The notes: generated by a model from the sequence alone, not told the origin. Shown: positions 33,746 through 46,263, numbered from the stretch's first letter. The stretch is 64,000 nucleotides of DNA from Symsagittifera roscoffensis (GCF_963678635.1 NC_087068.1:57273896-57337895), one strand, 5' to 3'. A program made the numbers and translations.

Positions 33746-36057
33746 CATTAGACTTTGCAAACCCTTGTGAAACGCACCAATTTGCAAAAGTACATTTTAA
33801 GTACAAACTCAATTTTATCCGGGGCTGACCTCCCCAGCGCGACCTCCGATCTGTTGCAGATCGACGAACTTGCAGTACTCTTGGCCATAAAAACTTTTCC
33901 TGCAGGCTCAGCAGGAGGCCCTGACAAGCTACGCCCCCAGATTCTCAAAGATATCATCGGCGAGCAAAATGGAGTAGCAGGAAAGAATTTCATCAAAGTC
34001 TTCACCAAACTAATCAACATCATCCTGGCAGGAAAAATTCCCACTGCCTTCCGCCCATATTTTTTCGGAGCAAACCTGTTCGCCTTGGCCAAGAAAGATG
34101 GAGGCAACCTTGGCAAGCAACGCTACGAGCAACGCTAATCAGGCCAGTCCAAATGCGCAAGCAACACTACGAAACTTTATAGGCAGAGTCGCTTCGGCAC
34201 AACCCAACTCGGTTTTGGTCTCCGGAATGGAGCCGAGGTAGCGGTCCATGCAACCAGGAGTTTCATCAAGTCCGCTCAGATAACTGATGAACACGTTTTG
34301 GTGAAGATCAACTTCAAAAACGCCTTCAACTCCCTGAAACGCGAAGCGGCACTGAAAGCGGTCCATTCAAACAACCCTTCTCTGTATCCTTACACTCTAT
34401 CAGCATATGGCGACAATTCATTCCTTTTCTTTGGAGACACAATCATCCTCTCCGAAGAAGGTGCCCAGCAAGAAGACCTGGAAGGTCCTCCTCTATTCTG
34501 TGACTCCATCAACGAACTAATCCACTCCTTGCTGTCAAAGCTGAATTTTTTTGGTACTTAGATGATAGTAACATCGGGGATCACTACCATAAAGTGCTGT
34601 GCGACCTTCAACGCATCATCTCGCAAGCGGCCCTCCTCGGTCTCAAAGTCCACCCATCCAAGTGCGAGTTGATCTTCCTTGGAAACCCAGACCAAGAAAC
34701 ACGAGGGAAGATTCATGCAGCTTTCGACGACATTTGCCCCGGCATCAATATTATCCCGAAATCCGAGTTGTGTATCCTCAGTGCGGGCATCGGCGAGGAC
34801 GCGATTCGGACTACCCTGACACAAAAGTCTGAAAATCTACAGAAGCTGCAAGGGACTCTCAAATCTCTAGACTCCCATGTAGCTCTGTTCCTCCTCAAAA
34901 ACTGCTTCAGTATCCCTAAACTCACATATTTCCTCAGGTGTTCACCTACTTTCACTCAGCCCGATCTCTTCAAGAGATATGATGATATTATCGCAAGCAT
35001 GTTGTGCGACATTTCCAATTTACAGTTTAACGAGTTATCATTAGATCAGGCCAGTCTTCCAGCCCACCTCGGAGGCATCGGCATCTCAAAAGCAACTACC
35101 TTGGAATTCCCCGCGTTTCTCGCTTCGGCTAGTAGTTGCCGTAATCTGTCTTCTCAGATTCTTTGGGACACCGACATCGACGAGGAGACCTTCAATGTGG
35201 CGTTTGCTTTGTGGTCTGAATCAACTGGTATCGTGGCTGCCCCAGAAAAGCCCTGCTACCAGGAAAGATGGTCGTTGCCCCTCTACGAAGCATCACGCGA
35301 CGCGCTTATCAGCAAACTCGACGACCCCGGGAAGCGAAGAATCACATCGTTCCAGGGAAAAAGAGCGGCTGCACGGCTATCCGCTCTCCCTTCCATGAAC
35401 CTCGGCCTCAAGTTGACACACGCCCAACTTAAAAACTCAATCGGCAGTAGACTGGGTCTGCAACTCTGCGAAACCCACACTTGTGTGTGCGGTTCCCTCG
35501 TGGAAAAATCCGGAAAACACGGCCTCTCCTGCCGCAGAAGCGCAGGCCGGTTCTCGCGACATACAGCACTCAACGCAATAGTCAAGTGTGCCCTAGGCTC
35601 CGTCCACATTCCAGCAACCCTGGAGCCCCCCGGCCTCCTAAGATCCGACAACAAACGCCCAGATGGCATGTCACTTCTCAGCTGGTCCCGAGGTCAGTCA
35701 GTTGTATGGGACGTAACCGTCGTGGACGCCTTGGCACCCAGCAGAATATCCAATTTTGCCCCCGGAAACGCCGCCGAAGAAGCCGAATCGAGAAAACGAT
35801 CAAATAACACCGAGGTAATCCAGGCAGGGTACAACTTCATTCCCCTCGCCTTCGAAGCTCAAGGTCAACCAGGGCCTGACTGTAATAATTTCATCAAAGA
35901 ACTGGGAAAACGGCTCATCGTCGCCACAAAAGAGCCACGCGCGGCTATGTTTTTAAAACAACGGATATCTATTGCTATTCAAACTGCCAATTCGGCCTGT
36001 ATTCTGGGCACAATCCGAGAAGTTGACTCCCTAGAAGAACTTTTCTATACTATATAA
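33746..36057 (+). pseudogene. Non-LTR retrotransposon pol with restriction-like endonuclease, dead
   Basis: RT motifs in order: FPAGSAGGPDKLRPQIL, LGFGLRNGAEVAVHATRSF, motif A as VKINFKNAFNSLKRE (catalytic Asp replaced by Asn at 34310-34312), a degraded EG-QQGDPLGP box (EGAQQEDLEGPPL), and an intact YLDD (34555-34566) reached only after a one-base shift in a T run. Downstream, 34594-36057 is open. It has a zinc-binding CVCG...KHGLSC (C-X1-C-X9-H-X3-C) and RPDG (35656) then WDVT (35707), the PD...D pattern of restriction-like endonucleases in early-branching non-LTR elements. Pieces lie in at least three frames and the N-terminus is missing (5' truncation near 33746). GC content is well above the flanks, which suggests a foreign or differently evolving sequence. 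Confidence 0.85.
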
Positions 36058-36127
36058 CTCCTTCATTTACATGTCCTTATATGACCGCGTATCTATTTTA
36101 CATTTTTACTAAATTTATTTGCTTATT

Positions 36128-36655
36128 GTTCCGACTTTTGATACGAAAGTAACGGAGTATTTGTGCTCGGGGTGTTTTTTTTCTTCAGACAAATTTCGAC
36201 TTTTTAACTAGCCATTTTTGACGGCATTTTTATATCATTCGAAAAATATTGTTGTCTTGAGCTTAAATTTGAAAAGATATATCACCTGTGATCATTTTTT
36301 GTAAAGTTATGAAGGTTTAAAGATTGCCATTTTGGCCAATTTGGGACAATTAACATGCGATCTATTTCGCGCTTTTAACGCGTAAGCGGAGATTTAATCT
36401 GTCTTAGAAACTGTTCCAAATTGGTTGAAAGAAGCTTATCTGCCATCATTGATATAATAGTAGGAGCGAAATTTATCTTTTTGTACTTTATATGGCGTGT
36501 GGGGGTTGATTTCATAAAAAAAGTTTCAAATTTAAAAAATTTTTTTTTTTTCTTTTTATTTTATTACATTTAAATTTTTTGTGTTACTACTGCTCCATAA
36601 ACCTTAAATTGCAGTCGGAATATTCAAGGCTTCGCCCTGATACGAGCAGTTTTGT
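36128..36655 (+). mobile_element. Hairpin-ended (Helentron-like) element
   Basis: Full-length copy just downstream of the non-LTR pol: TTATTGTTCCGAC at the left, GCAGTCGGAATATTCAAGGCTT and GCCCTGATACGAGCAG at the right. Probably inserted in the 3' untranslated part of the non-LTR element. Confidence 0.75.
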
Positions 36656-39236
36656 CTCAGTTTTGAATTCTGGTTTTTTTATAATATCTTTCGTGTTCAA
36701 GATAGAACAAAAACTTTCCTGATGAGATTGCTCTGTTACTTGACCAAATAAAATGATATTTGCAACTAACTAATTCCACAATTGTGGCCAGAGATATCTA
36801 GAATTTTATTTTGGAAATTTTGACTCTGCACACTTGTTCTAGTAATTATACTGAAAATTTCCATAGTAATTACATTTTTTAGGCCATAGTTTTTGTTGTT
36901 TACTTCAGAAATTATTTGGCGTTGACGCGTCACGTTGCCTCTAAAAAATTAGATATTAAATTTGCCCATTTCTGAAGTTTCACTCATTTTTTGTTATCGA
37001 AGTTAGAGAAATTGAGAACTGAAAAACTGCGGGACCAAGCTATATAGTTTTAATTTTTTTTCAATTTGCTCGGTATCACTTTTTTGACATTCCATTGGTT
37101 TTTACTGAAATTTTAATTAAAAAGCACTAAAGGTTGACCGTGAACAGGATGAAGTTTTGTGAAGAGCTTCCTTTTATAAATTTATCGGAACCTTTTGTCA
37201 AATCTTAGATATGCAACAGCCTTTGGAAAAACGTCACGGAATGCACATCTAAATTTGAGGCTTTTTGCTTATCTAACAACAAGGAGTCTGTTTAATGCAA
37301 TATTTCCTTGAAGTGATAAAACAAAAACAAGATAACCGAGCATTTTAACAGCTCGTTTTTGGTTTTTTGGTAGAAATAATTTAAAAGCGCTGTGAAAAGC
37401 TTTCCCTGACGACGGTGAAGCAAAAACAAATTTGTAAAAAAAAAACAGAACACATTTCAATTTAGCAATTTGAAATAACATTCACTAGCTGGAAATCGTG
37501 CAGTTTTAAGATTGAAAAATTTGGGTAGATTTGGTTGTAGTTGATCGTCCAGCTGCAGTGAGCTATTGACCTATATAAAAATGTATATTCTAATTCCTTA
37601 TATTATCTATTAGCAATACGATGTTATGAATCATCAGCCTTCATCTAGTTGTTCCAACTCAGTTATCTTGAAAACAAAGGTCATCCAGACGCGCAATCGT
37701 GTGATATCTAAATGCCAAAAAAATGTGCTTTATGTCAGACTTGAAAAAGATCAGATTTTTGTTCGGACTTCGAGAAAATAAAACACTGGTGAATATGTCA
37801 TTTAAATTTTTCAAATATAAAAAAAACAAGTTTCATGAGATTCAAACAGAATCATAATACTTTTTTTCTTTCAATAATAATTTTTTCTTTCAAGCCAATT
37901 ACAATAAGAGGACATTTAATTTCGTTTTCTGAACAAGAAGCTTCCGAACACAGAAAACCAGTACCGAGTTCTTGGTTCTCTGAGAGTATATAAGAGTTCA
38001 TCAGAGTGGTGTGGTCGTGACGAAATTCTCAAGGTTCTTAAGTGCAGAAATATTGTAGTGCGCGCAGCTGTTTCACACATCTCAAAAAAGTCTCCATAAA
38101 ACTCGTATTTTGCTGGAGAAACAATGGACCAGCAGAAATCCTGGTTACGTTTCAAAAATGAGCAATAGCTTAGAAAAAAAATAAATTGATTGAAACTATT
38201 TATGAAAACAAACTCGGATGCAAAATTTTTGAAGGTGTTAGTAAATTCAATGCAAACAGAAATTTTGCTTACAACAGAGAACTTTAAATACTTAAATATC
38301 ACTGTTTGCTCGTGATTTAAGCAAAACTGCTTAACCTACATGCATAAAATTGCTCTACCAATTGATGGGTTAAGTTTTATTGGGTAACGTTGATGGTTAA
38401 ATTTGTTTTGGGACAATTTTTCCAGTTTTTTTCGAGAACTGTCAATGAAATCAAACAGTGCAAACATGTTTAAAAAATTTGCTAAGATGGTTTTTGTTTT
38501 GATACACTAAACCTGCTTAAAATTGTGTGAAAATATCATTGAAAAAGTTTGAGATATCATCCGATGAGTTGGCACAGCGCTATAGAAAAGAAAAAAGCAA
38601 GATTTGAAAAGAAAACGATAAAACGAAAGCTAATAAAGTGACACAAAACTTATTTAAGCAGAAAATCACAGAGCTATCAAAACTTTAGAAGCAATTGAAC
38701 CTCAAAGTTGGGAAGCTAACTGGATGTTGAAATATTTCAGCAACCTGTATATTTTTCCCAAACATTGAATGATTGGTTTAACAGAAGTAACTGAAATACA
38801 CTATCCCAGTTGAACAAATATCATGTCTTGAGTTTGATTTACAAACTAAATTTTAAGAATTCTCAAACTGTCTAAATTTTCAACCAGATTGTCAAAGCTT
38901 TCGTGTAACGGCTTTTATCAGTAGTTCAGTGGCTTGAGTTTTAAAAAAGGCCCGAATCTAAAACGCTCGCATGTATTTTGTTTAATGAAAAACTTGAAGT
39001 AGTTTCCTAGACATTTTACAAAGATGAGATTGTATAGATAGCAAAATTTAAATCTCAGATTAGGGATGATTGTTTTCATTTAAGCCAAGCACTTAACAAA
39101 CAAGATATCTTAAACTGCTTTTGCAAGATATCATAGTTCTCATTATGACAAACCATCCTTCGAACGAGCTGGCTAAAAGTTGAGCCCATTGATCGCACAA
39201 ATTTTGATCACAAAAACCACCCTCTCTTTTTGAAAT
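36656..39236. other. AT-rich non-coding stretch
   Basis: Apart from the exon-like block at 37919-38122 I see no gene, RNA or element end. Confidence 0.4.
37919..38122 (-). CDS. Possible terminal exon, weak
   Basis: After a pyrimidine-rich acceptor (CATTGTTTCTCCAG) the frame reads KYEFYGDFFEMCETAARTTI and continues to TAA, 65-68 codons. It is protein-like and GC-richer than its surroundings, but no family is recognised. Confidence 0.3.
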
Positions 39237-39990
39237 CCAATTATAATCAATTATAATACATTTTGATAGATTATAAACGATTATTGATCCATCTATTTTT
39301 TGATACATTTAAATTCGATTAAAATTGATCAATTTTGTCCCAGTTTCTAATTCATATGTTGTGCGCAAAAAATCCATTATAACTGATTATAATTGATTAC
39401 AACCCCTTTTGTTGGCCCATTTTGTCTCCGACCTTGTATCCGAATCGCTTATATTTTTTGTAGACGTTGGCTTATGCAAAAAATGAAAAAAGTGCTTGCA
39501 ACTTTTTCAAATCAATTCAAACTGATTATTTTTTTATTTATTCATTTCTCATTCCAGTTGGTTCATGATGCACATCTTAAGTTTCGTAACCAGCAAACTA
39601 TCAGCACATTGCTTCAGGATCATGATTTACACGGAGGACTTATTTTTCAGATACCGCGGCAACTTTTCAACAAATACGAATGGATCTCTATGAAATTTTG
39701 TTTCAAGGTAAAACTTTGTGTTCAGATGAACCAAAGTATGACAAACAATCTCGCTTTTAGAGATTTTGTTATTGACAGAAAGTCGATATCCATGATATAT
39801 AATTTAATTGTACTTTTGGTATTACATATTTTTGACAAAATAAGAGATTATAATCGATTAGAATAGATTACAATCTTTTGGAAAATATCACGATTATAAT
39901 AGATTATAAATCCTTCAAACATCTAATTTTGGTAACTATAATCAATTATAATTGTCAAAAAATCATCATAAGAATCCGGTATAATAGATT
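39237..39990. repeat. Degenerate TAATCGATTA-type repeats in two blocks
   Basis: Two AT-only blocks (39237-39405 and 39845-39990) are made of degenerate ATTATAATCGATTATAATGG-like units. They flank about 440 bases of ordinary sequence that include a possible exon. A similar pair lies at 53190-53310 and 53540-53830. Confidence 0.65.
39558..39707 (+). CDS. Possible internal exon between AT repeat blocks
   Basis: Exactly 150 nt (50 codons, phase 0). Acceptor TTTCTCATTCCAG ends at 39557, donor CAAG|GTAAAA starts at 39708. It reads LVHDAHLKFRNQQTISTLLQ then DHDLHGGLIFQIPRQLF. No family is recognised. It may be a host exon or a captured piece within the repeat. Confidence 0.42.
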
Positions 39991-40289
39991 GTTTACACCT
40001 AAACTTGCATGCGGTTTCCTCCTTATTTTTTTTCATGGTGTCATCGAATTGTAAAAGAACTTGTTTTCTTGTTTTGGGGTGAAACTTGACGCATCGTTTT
40101 TAATGAAATAGAAAAATATTTTAGTTTAAAAATGCTAGCCTTCAATTTCCATAAATGGAACTTTTGTGACTGGAATGTTTTTATGGCGACAAAAAATCTA
40201 ATTAAGTAGTTTCGTGCTTTCCTCTGAAGTTTCTTTCTTTCCCGCTTAAATCACTGGGATAAATCACAAAAAGTAAAAAATCAATAATT

Positions 40290-41900
40290 TTCGTATATGG
40301 AAAAATGCTAGTCATACAATTTCTATATAAGAAAAATTACTAATCATGAACCTTTCATGAATTTTCTGTACTTATGGAATTGCATGAAAAGTGTATGAGT
40401 AGCTTTTTTCCATATATGAAAATTGTATGACTAGGTCTGAACTAATACTTTAAAATTGTATTACCAAGGTCTGAACTAATACTGTAAAAAAATGCTAACC
40501 ATACAATTTCCATATATGGAAAATGTATGACTAGCATTTTTGATGGCGACGATGAAATTGCCCCCAAAATTTTTTTGTGTTTTTTCAACCGTAAATTGAT
40601 TTTCGTACTCAAACAAACATTTATTGAAAAAAAATACTTTGCATGCAAAATTTAGTTTTTTTTTGTGTGTATAACGCAGTCCTGGATATACTAATATTGT
40701 TTTTTTTCCTTTTCTCTTCATAACTTTTTCAAAAACGCTTTTAACTACTCTTTCTTTTGTATGACATCTTATTCTATGCCTTGATCAAATTCAAATTTTA
40801 GAAATAATCATCTTTGAAAATTTTTGCCAAAATCTAAAAGCTCGTTACTTTCGTTATATCATTTGTGTGAGACAGAATTAAAACATTTCAGGCTGCTTCT
40901 AATCCATTTTTAATGCGAGACGGCCAAACCTTTGGTTACTACGTTTGAGTAACCAAGGCTTATGTCATTTGTTTCATGCAAAGTTCGGTTACGAACACAA
41001 CCAAAAAATTTTGAGAAATTAAAATGTAAAAAATCAATATTTTTGGTTTATGGAAAAATGCTAGTCATACAATTTCCATATATGAAAAATTACTAATCAT
41101 AGATTTTTCATGCAATTTTCTGTTTTTTTTTGGAATTGCATGAAAAGTCTATGATTGGCATTTTTCCATATATGAAAATTGTATGACTAGCATTTTTGGT
41201 CAACCCGGGTTATATTTTGAAAAACTTTCCAGGTAAATGGTACCTGGAAGCAGACAAAACAGAAGTGACGGCAATGATTGACAACTGGTATCCGGGTCGA
41301 CCTCGTGGAACCAGTCTATTTCGGGGTACATAGAGGTGCACAACTTTTTATGGGAACAAACTTGATGGTAACAAACTTGATGAACAAGACGGGAAAATTG
41401 AATTGAATTGAATTTGAATTTAGAGACATTATAAAGATCACATATGTGTACTTAAATACTGCATCAAGGTTACTGTACGGGCAGTACAGCCCAACTAGCA
41501 GTAACCTAAGTGAAACATAGATAAATGAGTGAAAGCAAAACCGAGTTAAAAGATGAGGGTACACGAGGGTACCGCAATCAACTTCAGCTTTTTGGTTGTG
41601 TTCGGTTACGAACACAACCAAAAAGTTTTGAGAAATTAAAATGTAAAAAATCAATATTTTGGTTTATGGAAAAATGCTAGTCATACAATTTCCATACATG
41701 AAAAATTACTAATCATAGACCTTTCATACAAATTTCTGTACTTATGGAATTGCATGAAAAGTGTATGATTAGCGTTTTTCCATATATGAAAATTGTATGA
41801 CTAGGTCTGAACTAATACTTTAAAATTGTATTACCCAGGTCTGAACTAATAATGTAAAAAAATGCTAATCATAGAATTTCCATATATGGACGCTATTTGC
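40290..41900. repeat. Foldback repeats of GCTAGTCATACAATTTCCATA type
   Basis: Near-palindromic units of about 140-160 bp occur at about 40300-40436, 41045-41205 and 41665-41803, with half units near 40490-40545 and 41860-41888. Each has AATGCTAGTCATACAATTTC at one end, the complement at the other and a second inverted pair inside (TAATCATAGATTTTTCATG with CATGAAAAGTCTATGATTGG). The copy ending at 41205 is followed by GGTCAACCCGGGTT, as in the 790-1865 element. Confidence 0.7.
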
Positions 41901-42079
41901 ACATTTGCACATTTGCACGCTATTTGACAAGCACTTCTGTTTCGGCTAAGCAGTCAGGATGGAAGAAAACCGACTATACAAAATAACAGTTTTATTGTTT
42001 TTTATTGCACGTTTGAGTTGTCGCAGTAGAAAATGATTAAATTATATTTTAGTTCTTTTTTCGTAGACCATCATACGAA

Positions 42080-42205
42080 AAAACTTTGTGAAATAACTTC
42101 GTGAAATAACTTCGTGAAAAAATTTCGTGTAAAAACTTCGTGAAATAACTTCGTGAAATAATTTCGTGAAATAACTTCGTGAAATAACTTCGTGAAATAA
42201 CTTCC
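42080..42205 (-). repeat. 13-bp minisatellite
   Basis: About nine units of CTTCGTGAAATAA with single-base variants. The three-unit period of 39 bases keeps a frame open by chance (repeated FHEVISRSYFTK), so it is not taken as a gene. Confidence 0.9.
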
Positions 42206-42900
42206 CTGATGCGGTCAAAAAATTGCGTGCTACTGCCAAAACAAGCGCCACTTTGCGTATGATAAGGCCTTATTTCACTTATCCTGTGTCTTTTTAATAA
42301 AGGAGATGGCTCAATTGCTCCCTCGTCTTTAAATAGTTCTCCTGAACCTAAAAGTGGAATTCAGAGTTGGAAAACACTGTTTTAAATCTTTATCTCCTTC
42401 TATGTTATGCGAGATCTCATATTTGGCAGTAAATTTAAAACCAAGGTAAAAGTTTGAAATTGGAAATAAAACTGTTTTAATTCATTTTATTTTGTAATTT
42501 ATGCGGTAAGTTGTTTGATTGCACGTGTTGCTTGTGGCCGATATTTATGGAATAGATAGTGTGTAAAGTAGTGTAAATAAAGTATTGTATCGAAAAATAT
42601 ATATTTTTTTATTTTACTTTCAAAACGAATAGTTTGGATCAGTTCAGGTATCATTTACTGCATGAGTTTAAAAACGAAACCAAAGCAAAACGTGAGTAAT
42701 CAAAATCAAGATAATTACTCAAAATCCAAGAAAATCTTAAACATTGGTCTTATCACCCAAACCTCATGCTGTATGAAGTGAGGGGCGTATTTAGGGGGGT
42801 GGGGGTGCGGAGGGATTTGACCTCCTTACCCTTTGGTTTTATTTTATGACATCCATTTTTGGTCGAGCAATCCCAAAATTTTTCTAAAGCCCCTTTGGCG

Positions 42901-42904
<4 letters not shown>

Positions 42905-42969
<65 letters not shown>
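42905..42969 (+). repeat. (TA)n microsatellite, about 32 units
   Basis: An uninterrupted TA run between the GGCGCC repeat (CCTTTGGCGCCAATATATA) and the end of a family A LTR. Other copies of that repeat have only GTATATAC here, so the run probably expanded from this seed. Confidence 0.95.
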
Positions 42970-42972
<3 letters not shown>

Positions 42973-43182
42973 TAAAGAGTTAAGATGTACCAATGGTAAC
43001 TTGTGTATCTAACTAAAGTTAAAAGAGGATAAAAGTAATGTTTGAATTAAAACTGACTGTAGTCTAAAAAGAGCAACTAGTGACTCGAAGTCCACTGGAC
43101 TTCGTAGAGTTATAATTGACTGGTACGTAATTATGTCATAGAGGTCAAGGTTATAACATACTAAAAATACTGAATCACAACA
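42970..43182 (-). repeat. 3' LTR of the minus-strand family A element
   Basis: In reverse complement it starts TGTTGTGATTCAG and keeps the palindrome CGAAGTCCA-G-TGGACTTCG. The outer end (TAATAAAGAGTTAAGATG on the plus strand) is diverged from the other copies. Confidence 0.85.
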
Positions 43183-43576
43183 TTCCCCAGTGCACAAAAA
43201 TTAATATCTGCCCGCTAATGATGTAACCAATATCACACATATACTCCATCTTCCCTCGCTCCACCAGGGCCAAAGAAGAAACAAAACGTAACCGCATTTA
43301 GCACCAATGGATTTTTACAGAGAGTACAAATTACAATGGAGGTAATTATATGGCGATATATACAGGCTACTTACAAGTTTACACAGATATCAACACTGAC
43401 TGTACAAAATGATATGTACAATTGGGTTTATGTGATGTTTGTACAATTAAAGACAACTAACTAACTCACTAACTAGGTAAATGCTACACAAGAGAAAAAA
43501 AAAATAATCTGGGTATCCAATGGATACAAGCTAAAATCAAATCCGTAACCTGTCATGTTACCACAGTTTAAAAGTT

Positions 43577-45503
43577 TTAGGAGTTTGAGACCGTAGAATT
43601 GTGTCTAGTATGGAAATTATCTGCTTCTAATCTTACATCAGTGTCGATGCCCGAGGAAATGTCACTAATGTTGTCCTCCTGAGTGTTACTGGTAACTTCT
43701 ACCAATGGTGGCGATACCCATGCAGTCCTTATCGCCTGAGAGGAAGGTGTTGACAGTTCGTCTTGTGTGGTTTCAGCAACCAAAATCGTATGACGTGGGA
43801 TCTCGTCGATGGGTGTGAGATAATCGGAGGGGGACGTCATACAGAATGAGGGAATTTGTTTAGGACTCTTCGCCCCGGAAAACGTAATAAGCGGTTCGTC
43901 ATCGGAGTCTACTGCACTCATCGTCTCAGTACTGAGCGTCACTTGGTCGATAAACCGTCTATCGCCATAGAATTTCGGGGGGCCTGGATTTCTTCTAGCA
44001 AAGTGTTTTGAAGATATTGGGGTTTTTGGTGTCTCCACTGTCTTCTCCGGAGAGCTATCTACTCGAATTGGGTCATCGCTTGTGCCCGTTGGTATATTGC
44101 AAGTTGTCTCAGTGTTGGTCTGGCTTTGTGTGGTACTCCTTGAATGATCTAAATTACTATGAAGTTTAACAGTTGGTGTGTTATATACCATTTCCGCATC
44201 CGTGCCCAAGTAGTCGTCAATGACTTTATCCCAAAGGTCTAACTCTAACGACGAATCAAGATTATTGTAATGTGATTTTGAACCTTTCGAGGTCGTGTAG
44301 AATGTTCTCCTCTTTTTGCTCGAATTTCCAACCGTTGGCGTGAAATTCGTCGAAGGGCCTCCTATATTCGAGTCTCGTCTCTTGGAAGGGGAGTTTCTTT
44401 TTCGCTTGCCTGCTAAATCATTAGTATTAATTAGCGCTTTCGGTCTTGCCGTGAAGGTCTTAGGAGCTGCCGGTTGGGTTTTGTTAAAGGCTAAGTCCGA
44501 TTTTCTTATCACATGTCCGTTATCTAATGTGACCGTATGTTTCGTGTCTGACAGGGGTTTACTCCCCAGTGGTTTAAAATAAGGTTCTCCTTCCCTCCTG
44601 TTTACTGTTTTCCAAAACCAGTTACCTCCTTGACTGAAGGGGTTCGACAGTGGGGCTCGCTGAAGATTTCTGTCTACTTTGTCAGCGGGGTCGCTCTCAT
44701 AGCCTCTTTCCTCGATTGATCTGTCTTCTAGGTAGCCGTCTTCGAAAGCATCATCGGCCCCCCAGTCTTGTGCTCTGTCCTTCGTTATGATTGATTTCCC
44801 CTTATCTAAACTAATTGCGTGAGAGACCAAAGATTTCCAGAACGTGTTGGGAGATCTATTAAAATGTTTTGAGAAAGGAGAGCATCCAATGGATGGTTGT
44901 TTCGTCGAGCGTATGTTCCAAATAATTTTATCAATAGCCGAATTTAAAGATGGTTTTGGATCGTTGAACGACATTGCCAGAAGCTTAGCTTTGACCGTGT
45001 AAATGAGTCTTTCTACTACCCCATTGGATCTATGATCGCCAACCGTACATAAAATTAAATTAATGTTGTTCTTCTCGCAGAAGTTTCTAAAATCAAACGA
45101 AGTAAAACATGACCCATGGTCGGCTCTGATGGACTTTGGAAATCCGTGAAGATGGCAGTAATCTGTCATGAAGGTTAAAATTGAAGAAGTCGAGGTGTTG
45201 TTTACTACCTTAGCAGAGGGAAACTTTGAAAAACGGTCAATGCATAACAAAAGGTATTTTTCGTTACCCCAGCTCTTGTCCAATGGGCCGGCGAAGTCTA
45301 AATCTACTTCTTCATTTGGTTCGGTCAGGTTCGGTAATTTCTCCGTTTTGTTCTTCCCTAGTAACACTTTTAGGTTCTTACCGGCCATTATGCACTGAGT
45401 GCAATTCTTTCCGTGATGGTAAATCTCTCTGTATAAGTGTGGCCACCAAATGTTTTCTGCCAAGGCTTTCATCCCGAACTGCCCTGGATGAGTCTCGTGA
45501 AGG
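43577..45503 (-). CDS. Integrase and tail of family A pol, open frame (5' part lost in gap)
   Basis: About 640 codons read without a stop from the gap edge to the stop at 43577. The N-terminal zinc site is HETHPG...CTQC. The DDE core has Asp in DLDFAGPLDKSWG, Asp in RADHGSCFTSFDF and Glu in NGVVERLIYT. A GPY/F-like segment (TKHTVTLDNGHVIRKSDLA) follows, then roughly 330 residues rich in Ser, Thr, Pro and charged residues, with islands shared by the dead copy at 27377-28640. No chromodomain is seen. Integrase inserts the cDNA. The tail's role is unknown. All three catalytic residues are intact, unlike in the other two Ty3-like copies. Activity would still need the missing upstream part. Confidence 0.88.
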
Positions 45504-45703
45504 NNNNNNNNNNNNNNNNNNNNNNNNNNNNNNNNNNNNNNNNNNNNNNNNNNNNNNNNNNNNNNNNNNNNNNNNNNNNNNNNNNNNNNNNNNNNNNNNN
45601 NNNNNNNNNNNNNNNNNNNNNNNNNNNNNNNNNNNNNNNNNNNNNNNNNNNNNNNNNNNNNNNNNNNNNNNNNNNNNNNNNNNNNNNNNNNNNNNNNNNN
45701 NNN
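45504..45703. other. Assembly gap (200 N)
   Basis: A run of exactly 200 N. Sequence on the right (45704 onward) is unrelated to the retrotransposon on the left, so its 5' half probably lies in the gap and the true gap size is unknown. Confidence 0.98.
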
Positions 45704-45926
45704 GACGCGCAAAGTTTTTTTGGCCAAATTCGGGTCTTTAGAAATCTTTAAAAAATCATTAAATGTTTGTTCTTATTACAAGTAAGTTTACATCCGCAAA
45801 ACCTACACCTGTATCATCCGAAAACTGAAAGGTTTTTTGACTTTTTTGTTTGGCTCCCAGTTCACTCTTATAATTATTTGTTCAGAAAATTTTGATGGGC
45901 AAATTATGGGTTGTTTATTTTGTTAG

Positions 45927-46263
45927 TGTTAAAATAAAACCGTCGATTAGTTTGATCCAGTAACTTAAACTAAGACTAGTTTAAGACACGTTAGGTTAAG
46001 ATCCCTACTATTAAGTTAGTAGGCTTTTCTCTAAGACTAGATTAAAAGACTAAAGGGTAGTTATGCTAAGCTAAGAGTCAGAGTGAAAAGGTTGAATTAA
46101 GAATTAGTTTCACAGAATTGGTTGCATTTTAATAAGGGTTGATGACCGGTGTCCAGATCTACCAAAAGCCGTTGCGTTTTTTTCCAGGTATTTAACTTAA
46201 CTTGGTCGTAGCTAAGTATAACTTAAAGGTTAAACTGTCAACGATAAGATATCACATTTAACA
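45927..46263 (-). repeat. 3' LTR of the family B element
   Basis: 337 bp. In reverse complement it begins TGTTAAATGTGATATC just after purine tract CGCGGAGAA (46264-46272) and ends TTTTAACA. Its first 55 bases match the 5' remnant at all but two positions. Confidence 0.85.

Larger units (their letters stand above)
42970..45503 (-). mobile_element. Family A LTR retrotransposon, 3' half, cut by an assembly gap
   Basis: Contains a 3' LTR (about 42970-43182), polypurine tract (43183-43191), tail and integrase. Everything upstream of the integrase zinc region is missing at the run of N. The insertion target is the TA microsatellite, so the target duplicate cannot be seen. Confidence 0.9.

Noticed and set aside
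34599-35807. Several additional plus- and minus-strand open frames over the non-LTR element
   Set aside because: They are shadows of the GC-rich 487-codon frame, which alone carries the zinc and endonuclease motifs.
39393-39866. A 157-codon open frame taken as a single gene
   Set aside because: Its ends are AT repeats and it lacks a convincing start. Only the inner 39558-39707 block has splice borders and protein-like composition.
42042-42251. Open frame with a repeated FHEVISRSYFTK peptide
   Set aside because: It is the by-product of a 13-bp tandem repeat whose three-unit period is divisible by three. The reading has no other support.
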